Positions 1-7,814 are shown, counted from the stretch's first letter. The stretch is 29,454 nucleotides of DNA from JALZOC01 sp031361295 (GCA_031361295.1 JANMCN010000044.1:1-29454); one strand, 5' to 3'. A program made the numbers and translations. The notes: generated from the sequence alone by a model not told the origin.

Positions 1-1
1 C

Positions 2-1276
2 CTGCACGCGGGTGGGTTCGACCCGTTTGTCGAGCGCGCGTGCGCGCGGTTCTATGCTGCGCGCATGGGCCGACCGAGCCTGGCGCCGGGCGTGTACTTC
101 CGGCTGCTGCTGGTCGGGTATTTCGAAGGACTCGACTCGGAACGCGGCATCGCCTGGCGAGCGGCCGATTCCCTGGCGCTGCGCAGCTTTCTCGGTCTCG
201 GCCTGCACGAAGCCCCACCCGATCACTCGACCATCTCGCGGACGCGCCGACTGATCGATCTGGAAACCCATCAAGCGGTCTTCGTCTGGGTGTTGGAGTG
301 GCTGGCGGCCGCGAAACTGCTGAAGGGGACAACGCTCGGTCTGGACGGGACGACACTGGAAGCCAATGCGGCGCTGCGCACGATCGTGCGGCGTGACACG
401 GGCGAGGGGTACCAGGAGTTTCTGACGACGCTGGCAAAGGCGTCTGGAATCGGCACGCCGACACGCGCCGATTTGGCGCGCATTGATCGGCCGCGCAAGA
501 AGAAGGGCTCCAACGACGACTGGACGCATCCCCACGATCCCGACGCCAAGATCACCAAGATGAAGGACGGGCGGACGCACCTCGCGCACAAGGCCGAGCA
601 CGCGGTCGACCTTGACACGGGTGCCGTCGTGGCGGTGACGGTGCAGGATGCCGACGACGGGGACACGACCACCATGCTGGAGACGTTGATCGCGGCGGCG
701 GACCATCTGGAAGCGGTGCTACCCGCCGCCGACGTGCTGCGCGAGCTCGTCACGGACAAGGGCTTTCACAGCAATGATCGGCTCGTCGACCTCGAGGCGA
801 TCGGCGTTCGCACCTACATCTCCGAGCCGGACCGGGGTCGCCGGTGTTGGCGGAACAAACCGGAGGCGCGCGCCGCCGTGTACGCGAACCGTCGACGCAT
901 CCGTGGACCACGCGGCGTGCGGCTCCTGCGGCGCCGCGGCGAGTATCTCGAACGCACGTTCGCGCACACGTATGAGACCGGCGGAATGCGTCGGACCCAT
1001 CTGCGCGGTCACGACAATATTCTGAAACGGCTGCTCGTCCATGTCAGCGGCTTCAATCTCGGTCTCGTCATGCGGACGCTCATCGGCGTCGGGACGCCGC
1101 GCGGACTGCAAGGCCGACTCGCGGTCCTGATGGCCACCGCCTGGGCGCTCCTGGACTCGGCGCGACTCACCATAGCTGTCACCCAGCTGCGCGGCTCGTT
1201 TCGCGGCGGCATGCGCGCCACTTTCACAGCGTGGGTCTGGTCTTTAAGAATCGCGACTTGTACCACGGGCTGCTAG
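2..1276 (+). CDS. IS1182-like DDE transposase, 5' truncated by window edge
   Basis: This catalyses transposition of its own insertion sequence. The frame is open from base 2 with family-typical residues (GGFDPFVERACARFYAA) before the first internal ATG at 65, so the true start lies left of the window. Visible motifs follow the IS1182/IS5-like order: MGRPSLAPGVYFRLL, YFEGLDSERGIAWR, a first catalytic Asp in LGLDGTTLEANAA, the conserved stretch DPDAKITKMKDGRTHLAHK, a second Asp in VTDKGFHSND, and a Glu in EYLERTFAHTYETGG. It ends in TTGC-stop, the usual C terminus of this family, where the stop codon sits in the terminal inverted repeat. No internal stop is seen, so the visible part may be intact. 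Family assignment is by recognition of these motifs. Confidence 0.9.
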   Translation: MHAGGFDPFVERACARFYAARMGRPSLAPGVYFRLLLVGYFEGLDSERGIAWRAADSLALRSFLGLGLHEAPPDHSTISRTRRLIDLETHQAVFVWVLEWLAAAKLLKGTTLGLDGTTLEANAALRTIVRRDTGEGYQEFLTTLAKASGIGTPTRADLARIDRPRKKKGSNDDWTHPHDPDAKITKMKDGRTHLAHKAEHAVDLDTGAVVAVTVQDADDGDTTTMLETLIAAADHLEAVLPAADVLRELVTDKGFHSNDRLVDLEAIGVRTYISEPDRGRRCWRNKPEARAAVYANRRRIRGPRGVRLLRRRGEYLERTFAHTYETGGMRRTHLRGHDNILKRLLVHVSGFNLGLVMRTLIGVGTPRGLQGRLAVLMATAWALLDSARLTIAVTQLRGSFRGGMRATFTAWVWSLRIATCTTGC

Positions 1277-1292
1277 CAGGCCGTGGTGAAAC
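1273..1292 (+). repeat. Right terminal inverted repeat of the IS1182-like element
   Basis: CTAGCAGGCCGTGGTGAAAC starts at the transposase stop codon and resembles right ends of IS1182-type elements (CTAGCAGGC...GAAA). With the last codons it forms a near-palindrome over about 1264-1287 (CCACGG-CTGCTAGCAG-CCGTGG, two mismatched positions). The matching left end is outside the window, so the exact boundary is inferred. Confidence 0.6.
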
Positions 1293-1310
1293 TCCGGCGC
1301 GGACCTACTA

Positions 1311-2160
1311 GTGGATCGTACTAATGAGTTGTACAGCGTTCATGCGATCCTCCGCGACGGGTCGGCGTAGGCCCAGCGGATCGGCGTTGCGGTGGTGTTG
1401 TAGTGCTTGATGTAGCGCATCAGCTTGCGGCGCAGGCCGGTGACGGACGTGAAGATGCCGCGCGCCGTGACATCGCGTTCGATCTTGGAGAACCAGAGTT
1501 CGACTTGATTGAGCCAGGACGAATAGGTCGGCGTGTAAAGGAGATGGACGGACGGATGCACCACCAAGAAGGTCCGGACCTGCTGCGTTTTGTGGGCCGA
1601 GAGATTGTCCACGATGAGGTGCATCTCGCGCCGCCGGGGCTGCCACTCGACGACGGTCTGCAGGAAGCCGACGAATTCCGTGCGCGTGTGACGCGCGGCG
1701 GTGTGGCCCACCACTTCGCCCGTCCGCGTATTGAGCGCCGCGTAGAGCGATAGCGTCCCGTGTCGGTAGTACTCGAAGCCGTGCCGTTCGGCGCGTCCTG
1801 GCGACAACGGCAGGACCGGGTCCAGCCGATCGAGGGCTTGAATGGCGGTTTTCTCGTCGATGCAGAACACCACAGCGTGCTGCGGCGGATCAGCCGAGGA
1901 CATCCGCGGCCTTGGTTCGAAGTCCGGATCGGTCGAGCGCATGTAGCGCTCGAGGCGATGCGGTTGCAGGCCGGCGTTGCGCCACGCCTTGGCGACGATG
2001 GTGTGCTGCACGCCCAGCTTGCGCCCCAACGAGCGCGCGCTGCGCCGCGTCGGCGCGACCGCTCACGTGTTTCCAGTTCCGTGCGTTGCTCAGTCGTCAG
2101 CATCAGTCGATTCGATGGCATAAGCCATCGTACGCTTTACACGTCGTGAGTACAAGCCAC
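1311..2160 (-). mobile_element. IS630-like element, about 850 bp, internally deleted
   Basis: The two ends carry imperfect inverted repeats of about 31 bp: the left reads GTGGATCGTACT from 1311 and the right, read inward on the minus strand from 2160, reads GTGGCTTGTACT, and similarity continues to AGCGT-C in both. Each end is flanked by TA (1309-1310 and 2161-2162), the target duplicated by the IS630/Tc1-mariner superfamily. The element is clearly shorter than a typical IS630 (about 1.0-1.2 kb) because the transposase lacks most of its N-terminal DNA-binding region. It lies about 15 bp beyond the IS1182-like right end and about 35 bp upstream of a candidate sigma-54 promoter. Confidence 0.8.
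1340..2121 (-). pseudogene. IS630-family transposase, HTH region deleted and frameshifted
   Basis: The catalytic half reads well on the minus strand from about 2045 to 1340: GLQPHRLERYMRSTDPDFE, then VVFCIDEKTAIQALDR (first Asp), HLIVDNLSAHKT (second Asp) and SSWLNQVELWFSKIERD (Glu), a complete IS630 DDE core. A separate N-terminal start (MPSNRLMLTTEQRTELETRE) lies in another frame from 2121. Between the two fragments, roughly the 100 residues that normally hold the helix-turn-helix are missing, and the join shifts the reading frame. The copy therefore cannot make a full-length transposase and is probably non-autonomous. Translation from an in-frame TTG at 2029 would give a catalytic-domain-only protein of 229 residues, but there is no evidence it is used. 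Confidence 0.8.
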
Positions 2161-2197
2161 TAGCGTCGTGACGAATGTTAGGCGACCCTCGTCCGTC

Positions 2198-2213
2198 TGG
2201 CGCGTGCCTTGCT
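2198..2213 (+). promoter_or_regulatory. Candidate sigma-54 (-24/-12) promoter
   Basis: TGGCGCGTGCCTTGCT matches the RpoN consensus TGGCACG-N4-TTGCW at nearly every fixed position (A to G at one), with correct GG-to-GC spacing. It lies about 186 bp upstream of the PEP-CTERM gene at 2399. PEP-CTERM genes are known in other bacteria to be under PrsK/PrsR and RpoN control, so the placement is plausible. The IS630 end is only about 35 bp upstream, where an enhancer site would normally lie nearby. Confidence 0.5.
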
Positions 2214-2398
2214 GGTGAGTCGGAGATCTGAGGTGGGGGTGAAAAGTACGACCTGGCGACGGACTGTTCTCCCGGGCTTTACTCGTATTTCCTCCAGTAC
2301 GTCACCCGACCCAAATACATACGGCTCGTTCTTCGCACCTCTGCCAGTTCTACGCACGGTCGTAGGGGAATCACACGCAGGTCAGAGGAGGTGTGCTA

Positions 2399-3082
2399 GT
2401 GAGATTCCAATTTCGGCAACTAACGTTCGTTTGTGCGCTCGGCCTCACTGCGGTCCCGAACGCGGTAGCGGATCCAGTTGTCTTTGATTTCACTTTCAAG
2501 GTCATCGGCGTGCAGGGTACCCCTCACCTCTTTTTTGGTGCGCCCCCAATCCAGTTCGATGACTTGATTTCAGGAACGTTCACGTTCGATTTCGAAAACA
2601 CGTTTACCCCGTGCCGCTGCCCGTACACGGGGGCAGTGACTTATCAATCCCCGAGCGGTGGCTTCCAGCTGAACCTGGGAGCTGCACCCTTCTTGCCGGG
2701 CGCGGTGATAGGCGTGGTGAGTCATAACCCGGGCCAGCCTGGAGACGAAGTCTATTTTTTCCAAGACAACCCACCTTCACTACGCGATCTCGGCCGACAG
2801 CACTTCCAGGTAAATATGGGCGGGCCTGCCGAATTTCTCTATGACAGTTCGCTACCAACCCCGCAGCGGATCGCTGACTTGACTAATGAGGGTGTCGCTT
2901 TTTTCCGATCTCCCGAGGGAGAGTTTCGCGGTTTCCTCCGGTCGTGGGATCTACGAGACGCGGCACCTGTGTCTGAACCGGGTTCGTTGAGCCTGCTCGC
3001 GAGTGGCGTGTGCGCCCTCCTCGCTGGAAGGGCAAGCAAGGCAAATAAGCGCCGAGCAGCACAGGGGCGGGAAACAGCATAA
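2399..3082 (+). CDS. PEP-CTERM sorting-domain protein
   Basis: A secreted protein of about 227 residues, likely processed by exosortase and displayed or released outside the cell. The GTG start at 2399 is chosen because AGGAGG (2386-2391) lies 7 nt upstream; GTG at 2393 overlaps almost the same site and is less likely. The N-terminal signal peptide ends near VPNAVA/DP. The body is beta-rich and contains a CRC cysteine pair (FTPCRCPYTG). The C terminus has the tripartite sorting signal: a SEPGS variant of PEP, a hydrophobic stretch (LSLLASGVCALLAG), then a basic tail (KANKRR). It shares layout and short motifs with the protein at 4977: mature start followed by FDF, a CxC pair, and SLPTPQ versus SLPSPQ. 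Ligand or role unknown. A sigma-54-like promoter lies at 2198-2213. Confidence 0.85.
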   Translation: MRFQFRQLTFVCALGLTAVPNAVADPVVFDFTFKVIGVQGTPHLFFGAPPIQFDDLISGTFTFDFENTFTPCRCPYTGAVTYQSPSGGFQLNLGAAPFLPGAVIGVVSHNPGQPGDEVYFFQDNPPSLRDLGRQHFQVNMGGPAEFLYDSSLPTPQRIADLTNEGVAFFRSPEGEFRGFLRSWDLRDAAPVSEPGSLSLLASGVCALLAGRASKANKRRAAQGRETA

Positions 3083-3252
3083 CTTTACGCCTGGCGGTGG
3101 CGTTGATCGTCGGAGATGCTGGGCGCTATGCGTCGGCCAACAACGTATTGAACAGAGGTCTCGGTCACCGGCAGAAAATGCTGGGTTTGCCCCGTCTCTA
3201 AATTGCCGGATTTGACCCGTCCACCGAGGGCATATCAGGAGGGAATGACCTG

Positions 3253-3327
3253 ATGGCCTTCTTCGGACCAATCGTTACTGGAGAATGGCGGTCGCTCGAG
3301 GGGACCACCTCCACAACGATGAGGTAA
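3253..3327 (+). CDS. Possible 24-residue upstream peptide
   Basis: A short ORF (MAFFGPIVTGEWRSLEGTT...) starts at ATG 3253 with a good Shine-Dalgarno AGGAGG at about 3238-3243 and stops 6 bp before ATG 3334 of the next gene. The spacing would allow translational coupling. It has no recognisable family and may be chance; it is listed because its ribosome site is better than that of the gene behind it. Confidence 0.2.
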   Translation: MAFFGPIVTGEWRSLEGTTSTTMR

Positions 3328-3333
3328 TCCGCG

Positions 3334-3888
3334 ATGATGCAGAAGGGATGGCCGATGGAAAGCACTTCGACGGCGATTGCGGCTGAGTCCATCAGAACCT
3401 TGCTGGCGAGGTTCCGCGCCGCCAGCGAAAAGCTCGCGCCGGGCGAACCTGCGCTCTCTCCGGATGCAGTGGAGACCAGTCAGCATCATCTGGAGCACTC
3501 TGCCGTTGTGACTGTGAAACGGCTTTCGCCGCCGGACGCAGGCGGTCACTGGTTGGACATCCTGACGGCGCTTGAATCCGTGCTCAATGACGCGTCATTC
3601 AGGCCCGAGCTCGGAATCCTCTTTGACTATCGGCAGACCGATTTGCGTGGGGCGATGTTTGCTGCCGCATTGCGGTCCCTCGTAGGTGCCGTTTCCAGCC
3701 CCAAGGGTCTAAACAGCCGATGTGCGATGGTGCTGGACGCTAAAGTTGACCTGGCCGAGTTTCCACTCAGCCTGTTCGCCTCCGTGGCGTATGGCGAGTC
3801 TCACAACTTCAGAGTGTTTGTAAACGAGGACGAGGCGGCGGGATGGGTCGCGCGGGACGAGTCCTCGGACACCGCACAGACGAAGTGA
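3334..3888 (+). CDS. STAS/SpoIIAA-like protein
   Basis: A cytoplasmic protein of 184 residues without signal peptide or membrane segment. The C-terminal two thirds alternate hydrophobic strands and helices as in SpoIIAA-like/STAS proteins: LESVLNDASFRPELGILFDYR, a central AALRSLVGAV helix, CAMVLDAKVD, and the closing FRVFVNEDEAAGWV, which resembles the usual last strand and helix of that fold. No phosphorylatable Ser motif of true anti-sigma antagonists is obvious. ATG 3334 has GAGG 9 nt upstream; ATG 3355 (MESTSTAI) with GAAGGG upstream is an equally possible start. It sits between PEP-CTERM genes, but nothing shows that it serves them. Family call is moderate. Confidence 0.65.
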   Translation: MMQKGWPMESTSTAIAAESIRTLLARFRAASEKLAPGEPALSPDAVETSQHHLEHSAVVTVKRLSPPDAGGHWLDILTALESVLNDASFRPELGILFDYRQTDLRGAMFAAALRSLVGAVSSPKGLNSRCAMVLDAKVDLAEFPLSLFASVAYGESHNFRVFVNEDEAAGWVARDESSDTAQTK

Positions 3889-4332
3889 ACCGCAGGCTTG
3901 CGACACGTCCGGGGCGTGGAAAGCAGCGATGATCGAGACGGGTCGGGCGTAGCGATGCGCTGGATCCGTGAACACGTAACGGGTGGATAAGAGAGATCGA
4001 GGCCGATGCCGCGGAGGCGCGGACGATCGCTGGCACGTCTACGCGTATCCAAGAGACCGCAGCCAGCAATCGATTCCCGCGACTCCGAATGTCCGTGGCG
4101 AAGGGCAGGCGCGGGTGCTGGCAGATCAGTTCGTTCAGGAGCACGCACCCCACGGGTGCGCAGGGTGCGGCAACTGGCGGACCTTGGCGACGTAGACCCG
4201 ACGGGCGGATCGTCCGTGAGCGGATTTACTGCCAAGGCGCTCCACTGACGGAAGGTCGGGAGCTGGCCCGGGTCGCTAATCTGCGCCACGGGCTCAGGAC
4301 GGCGGCGGCGAAGACGAGGAACTGAACGGCAG
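3889..4332. other. Intergenic stretch without a supported gene
   Basis: Open frames here overlap on both strands with no convincing start, ribosome site or protein-like composition. The only clear structure is a perfect 7-bp hairpin with a 3-nt loop at 4144-4160 (CGCACCC-CAC-GGGTGCG) without a following T-tract. Confidence 0.4.
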
Positions 4333-4812
4333 CTATCCGATAGTCGGTGACGCCTGGGCCGCTTCGGTGTTCTCTACCCGGAGCCGGTCGCGGTGTCGGG
4401 GCACAATCAACTGGATCTGACCCTCCGAAGAGGTTGTGAAAACGCCGCGAAAAGACGCGGGATTCTGCAGGCGCGCCGCCGTCTGATAGGTGATGCGCAC
4501 GTCCCGCCACGTGGAGTCCTTCATCACGGACCAGTGGCGGTCCGGGGTGGGAGCACACGCCGCGGCGGCGTGGTCCGTCGGACAGTCGAACGTGATTTCC
4601 AGTTCTGCATCACTAAGCCATGTCGGACGCAACTCGATCGGTGCCTCGCGGACGCTCGCAATCGTGGCGCGCCGCTCGCCCTGCTGGTCGCTCAGCTCAA
4701 CGGATTCGTTGAATGGAATCGCACGGCGCCCGCGCCGCGTCACGACGTCGCAGTTCAACCTCATCGTGTTACGGCTTACGAATTGCACGGTTCGCGCGTC
4801 AGCGAGGCGCAA
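4333..4812 (-). CDS. Hypothetical protein, possibly N-terminally truncated
   Basis: Up to 159 residues from a TTG at 4812; the first ATG is at 4764 (143 residues). The frame closes upstream at 4828. The composition is protein-like: NCDVVTRRGRR, a strand-like SVELSD, APIELRPTWLSDAELEITFDC, and WRDVRITYQ. This order of an NC-x-x-T segment, a W..LEI strand and a final W.dV.I.Y resembles a widespread small secreted family of bacterial hypothetical proteins, but that match is from memory and weak. Members usually have a signal peptide and a longer N terminus, which is absent here, so the gene may be decayed. It stands alone and opposite to its neighbours. No Shine-Dalgarno is clear at either start. 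Confidence 0.45.
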   Translation of the reverse strand: MRLADARTVQFVSRNTMRLNCDVVTRRGRRAIPFNESVELSDQQGERRATIASVREAPIELRPTWLSDAELEITFDCPTDHAAAACAPTPDRHWSVMKDSTWRDVRITYQTAARLQNPASFRGVFTTSSEGQIQLIVPRHRDRLRVENTEAAQASPTIG

Positions 4813-4976
4813 TGTGTATCTCGCAGGTCAATTTGGGAATGTCTAGTGTGATTTTCAAGTCGCAATTACCCAATTTTTCCATCGAGATCCGACCGCGGTG
4901 GTGGGGTCTCCGCTCAATCAAGACACGACTGCGCGGCAACATGAACTGCTTCAGCAGTTAGAAACGGAAGTGACAG

Positions 4977-5660
4977 GTGCGACGCCTACTCTATGCGCTC
5001 GTGTTACTCGTTTCGCTCGCCCCGGTTCCGAACGCCGCCGCCGAGCCTATAGCCTTTGACTTCACTGTTTTGGTTCGGCGCGTCACGGACGAACCTCTCG
5101 GGACGCCTCCCCTAGCGACGGGCCAAACGTTTCACGGGACCTTGTTTGTTGACCTTGTAGGAGCACAACGAGTGGATAGGCCGGTTGGTCCTACGTATAC
5201 GTTGCCCGTCGGTTCGGGTTTTAAACTCGACATTGGCCCCGGGCTGTTCTTTCCCGGTGTAATAATTGCCGTTATCGAAGATAGCATTTGTAAATGCGGG
5301 AACTATGACGGGGTGGCGTTCGACGTCGAGACGCGGCCTGGTTTCCATGGCCTCTCGATGGCATTTTTGAATGATCACACCACCCTGTCTGATGACTCCC
5401 TTCCGTCCCCTCAGCAATTTCTCCGAGTCTTTGACCCGCGCGCTGCAAATCAATTTATCCTCGACGAAGTCGTCCGTGCTGAACATGGAGAGCCGCTTTC
5501 GGGAGGCTATATCGAGGGACGTGTCGTCTCGTTCACCCTTTCTGAGCATGCAGTGGTGCCGGAGCCCAGTTCGATCGTCTTGGTCCTGACGGGCCTGATG
5601 ACTGCGGCGGCTCGGGCGAAGAGAACCCGAGGTCATCGGGGCGGAATCGAACAGGGTTGA
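4977..5660 (+). CDS. PEP-CTERM sorting-domain protein
   Basis: A secreted protein of 227 residues. GTG 4977 follows GGAAG (4966-4970) at 6 nt. The signal peptide (RRLLYALVLLVSLAPVPNAAA) ends just before EPIAFDFTV. The body is strand-rich with a CKC cysteine pair (SICKCGNYDG). The C terminus is a canonical VPEPSS motif followed by a hydrophobic helix (IVLVLTGLMTAAARA) and basic KRTRGHR. It is paralogous to the protein at 2399: both have FDF after the signal peptide, a FxLDIG/FQLNLG-PG-VI strand pair, a CxC pair and SLPxPQ. The two are separated by a SpoIIAA-like gene and an opposite-strand ORF, which argues for local duplication followed by insertion or rearrangement. Function unknown. Confidence 0.85.
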   Translation: MRRLLYALVLLVSLAPVPNAAAEPIAFDFTVLVRRVTDEPLGTPPLATGQTFHGTLFVDLVGAQRVDRPVGPTYTLPVGSGFKLDIGPGLFFPGVIIAVIEDSICKCGNYDGVAFDVETRPGFHGLSMAFLNDHTTLSDDSLPSPQQFLRVFDPRAANQFILDEVVRAEHGEPLSGGYIEGRVVSFTLSEHAVVPEPSSIVLVLTGLMTAAARAKRTRGHRGGIEQG

Positions 5661-5889
5661 TTCTTCTACGGCCGGAAGAGGACCGAGCGTGCGCGCTCTT
5701 GGCCTTGACGGGGGGGCGTCACGCGGCCCGGTCGCGCGGACTCTCGGTCGACCTGCGGCACTGCCCCCCGCGCCGCTGCCACACGAACGACCAACCTCGT
5801 CAAACGACCGGAAGAAGCGTTGCTTGGCGGCCCAGGTGAGATGCAGGAGAGCACAATTGGCGGCCAGTAAGGAAGGTGCCGGAGGATAT
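5661..5889. other. Intergenic leader region of the third PEP-CTERM gene
   Basis: About 230 bp with no supported gene. No convincing sigma-54 or sigma-70 box was found. The only clear signal is the ribosome site GGAGG at 5881-5885 for the gene starting at 5890. Confidence 0.35.
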
Positions 5890-6561
5890 ATGAGTAGAGT
5901 GCGACCCGTCCTGGTATCGCTTAGTTGTCTTGCGGGCGCGTTGACATGGTGCGCAAGCCCGGCCTTAGCAGACACGCTCCGCGTCACGTCCGGGGTGATC
6001 GCTGTCGGAGGACTGCAGATCGGAAGCCAGTGGAGTGCCCACGAAATGTGGCTCGAGGGACCCGGGTTGCTGATGCAGAGCGGGTTTGACGAGGATGAGT
6101 TTGCGTTCTTTGACTTTGCCTCGGTCCCCATGCTCAGACGAGGCGCGCCGGTGGATCTTTCAGGCGTATTCCGCAGCCCGAATCCCCTTGGCGCATTCGT
6201 GAACAACTCACTTGCGCTGGCGTCAGCACCGGTGATGCTGCAATTCCACGCATCGCCGACCCGTCTCACCTGCTCCGGCTTCTCGACCGGGTGTACCGCC
6301 ACCGCGCCCTTTACACTAGATGCGGAACTCACCTTAACTTTAGACGGAGGACGTCCATCGATCATGCACCTCGTCGGCGCCGGCACGGCTGTCGGAGATC
6401 TGTCCCCTTTGTCGTTCGAAGCGTTTCCGAACATTCGGTACAACTTCGAGCCGGCCGCAACGCCCGAACCGTCGACGCTGTCTTTGATCACGACCATCGG
6501 GCTGGTCAGCGGTGCACGCGGATTCCTCAGACGGCGTGCCGCTCGCGTGCGGCCTAAATGA
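5890..6561 (+). CDS. PEP-CTERM sorting-domain protein
   Basis: A secreted protein of 223 residues. ATG 5890 follows GGAGG closely (4 nt) and is followed at once by a signal peptide (MSRVRPVLVSLSCLAGALTW...SPALA) with cleavage before DTLRVTSG. The longer open frame upstream to 5689 lacks any signal-peptide logic and is rejected. The mature part is strand-rich with one cysteine pair (TCSGFSTGCTA) that could form a disulfide. The C terminus is TPEPSTLSLITTIGLVSGAR followed by basic FLRRR, a full PEP-CTERM signal. It lacks the FDF and SLPxPQ motifs of the 2399/4977 pair, so it belongs to a different subgroup. Ligand unknown. Confidence 0.85.
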   Translation: MSRVRPVLVSLSCLAGALTWCASPALADTLRVTSGVIAVGGLQIGSQWSAHEMWLEGPGLLMQSGFDEDEFAFFDFASVPMLRRGAPVDLSGVFRSPNPLGAFVNNSLALASAPVMLQFHASPTRLTCSGFSTGCTATAPFTLDAELTLTLDGGRPSIMHLVGAGTAVGDLSPLSFEAFPNIRYNFEPAATPEPSTLSLITTIGLVSGARGFLRRRAARVRPK

Positions 6562-6760
6562 CGACTCCTGGGCCTCGTGGCGGCACGTCGGCGCTCTCGC
6601 CGCTGAGGGCGGTCGCTGGACAGCCTCCCACAGGATGAGCAAAGCGGCGCAATTCTTTAAGTCGAGATTCGTTGCGACTGAGTTCCGCGATGAAAGTCGA
6701 GGGTCTTTCGGAGGCCGCAGAACTGGCGGATTCTGTGGGCTGTCAGCGATTGGAGGAGTT

Positions 6761-7399
6761 ATGAGGATCCGGCAGGCCTGTCTTTCGGTTATTGGCGCTC
6801 TTTTGTGCGTCAGCACCCTTCCTTCCAGAGCAGCCGCTGACCCAGTTCGACTGCTGTTCAGCTTTACCGGCGGCTCCTTTTCCGGCTCGTTCACGCTCGA
6901 TCCTGCAGCCCTCAAGCCGGTCGATCTCGGAGTCTACACTCCGGTGTTCAAGGGGCAGACCGTTTTGAACGTGGCGATTTCTAGTCCCGCGCCCAGGGAG
7001 ATCACTCGCACAGGCGACCTGTTCCTCTTCGTGGCTAATGGCGAGTTCATCGACGGGGTTAACTTTTTATTCGAACCCTTTAATACACCGCAGGGCACCA
7101 GTGGCGAGTTCAATTTTCATTTGTTTGCAGAAGATCGTTCAGCCCGCGGTCTAACCGGATCGGGTTTGCCCGATTTCACGAGATTCAGTTTTGAACCGTT
7201 CACCCTATCGTTTGGAGGCTATGATACAAGGCTGGGCACGGTTGTCGGAGGCCCGGTCACTTCCCTTATCGTCACGCCAGTTGCTCCGGTCCCGGAGCCC
7301 TCAACGCTCCTGATCCTCGGCGGTGGGCTCGCCGGCACGATGTGGCGCGCGCGAAGGCTCAGGCGTAGCAGCGACAATGCTCAAGACGTAGAAGCGTGA
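6761..7399 (+). CDS. PEP-CTERM sorting-domain protein
   Basis: A secreted protein of 212 residues. ATG 6761 has GGAGG (6752-6756) upstream and begins a signal peptide (MRIRQACLSVIGALLCVS...RAAA) with cleavage before DPVRLLFSF. The ADPVRLLFSF mature start and the GSFSGSFTLDPA strand echo the 2399 protein (ADPVVFDFTF, SGTFTFDF), suggesting distant relationship. The C terminus is VPEPSTLLILGGGLAGTMW with basic RARRLRR after it, an archetypal PEP-CTERM. There is no catalytic motif. It is the last gene of the island before the integrative element; the adjacent downstream DNA changes in character. Confidence 0.87.
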   Translation: MRIRQACLSVIGALLCVSTLPSRAAADPVRLLFSFTGGSFSGSFTLDPAALKPVDLGVYTPVFKGQTVLNVAISSPAPREITRTGDLFLFVANGEFIDGVNFLFEPFNTPQGTSGEFNFHLFAEDRSARGLTGSGLPDFTRFSFEPFTLSFGGYDTRLGTVVGGPVTSLIVTPVAPVPEPSTLLILGGGLAGTMWRARRLRRSSDNAQDVEA

Positions 7400-7814
7400 C
7401 AAGAGGTCAGAGTGTCCCGCAGTCAGCCGTCGCGGCTGCGGCGATTATTAGACGCGCTTCAAACGATTCTCCCTGCCCCGGTGCCGGCCCGTTCACTGCA
7501 TCGGTCGCCTCGTTGAACCCCATTGTAAGGGATCCGTAGCCGTCCGCCGAAGCCGGGGCGGGCTCGATCCCATTCCCTCGGGCGATGAGGTTCATGTTGT
7601 TGGATGAGCTGCGCGCGGCGTTCGGCGGCGGGGGTCTTCGCGTCTGCGTTCTTCTTCATGGTCAGCCTGCTCTCTCCCGCGCGTTCAGCGCGGGTACAGG
7701 CCGGGTCGGGCGGATGGGATAATCCTGTCAGCCGTCCCGGCATCCTACGTGCCTGGTTGGTGAGGGCTGCGTCGGTGGCTGCAATCACCGGCGCGGTCCG
7801 TCTGCATACTCTTG
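7400..7814. other. Low-information region at the left flank of the integrative element
   Basis: No gene is convincing. Two minus-strand frames overlap: 7459-7660 (MKKNADAKTPAAERRAQLIQ...) and 7407-7595 (MNLIARGNGIEPAPASADGY...). Each looks partly coding, which could be one small gene broken by a frameshift, but neither has a good ribosome site. A perfect 7-bp hairpin with 5-nt loop lies at 7676-7694 (CCCGCGC-GTTCA-GCGCGGG). The left att site of the element would be expected here or further left; no copy of the tRNA-Thr 3' end was found by eye. Confidence 0.3.

Noticed and set aside
4899..4914. TGG-N10-GCT sigma-54-like match before the 4977 gene
   Set aside because: Only GG and GC at the right spacing match; most other consensus positions do not (CCGCT instead of TTGCT), so it is no better than chance.
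5112..6497. 461-residue minus-strand open frame opposite two PEP-CTERM genes
   Set aside because: It spans two well-supported plus-strand genes with signal peptides and sorting signals, and has no protein family features.
4977..7399. Sigma-54 boxes before all PEP-CTERM genes
   Set aside because: Upstream of 5890 no properly spaced GG/GC pair was found, and upstream of 6761 only a weak match at about 6580; only the 2198 site is convincing.
7540..7600. Possible tRNA or tmRNA 3' fragment (CGGGCTCGATCCC) as left att site
   Set aside because: It resembles a T-arm only over about 10 bases and does not match the tRNA-Thr 3' end, so it is not an att repeat.
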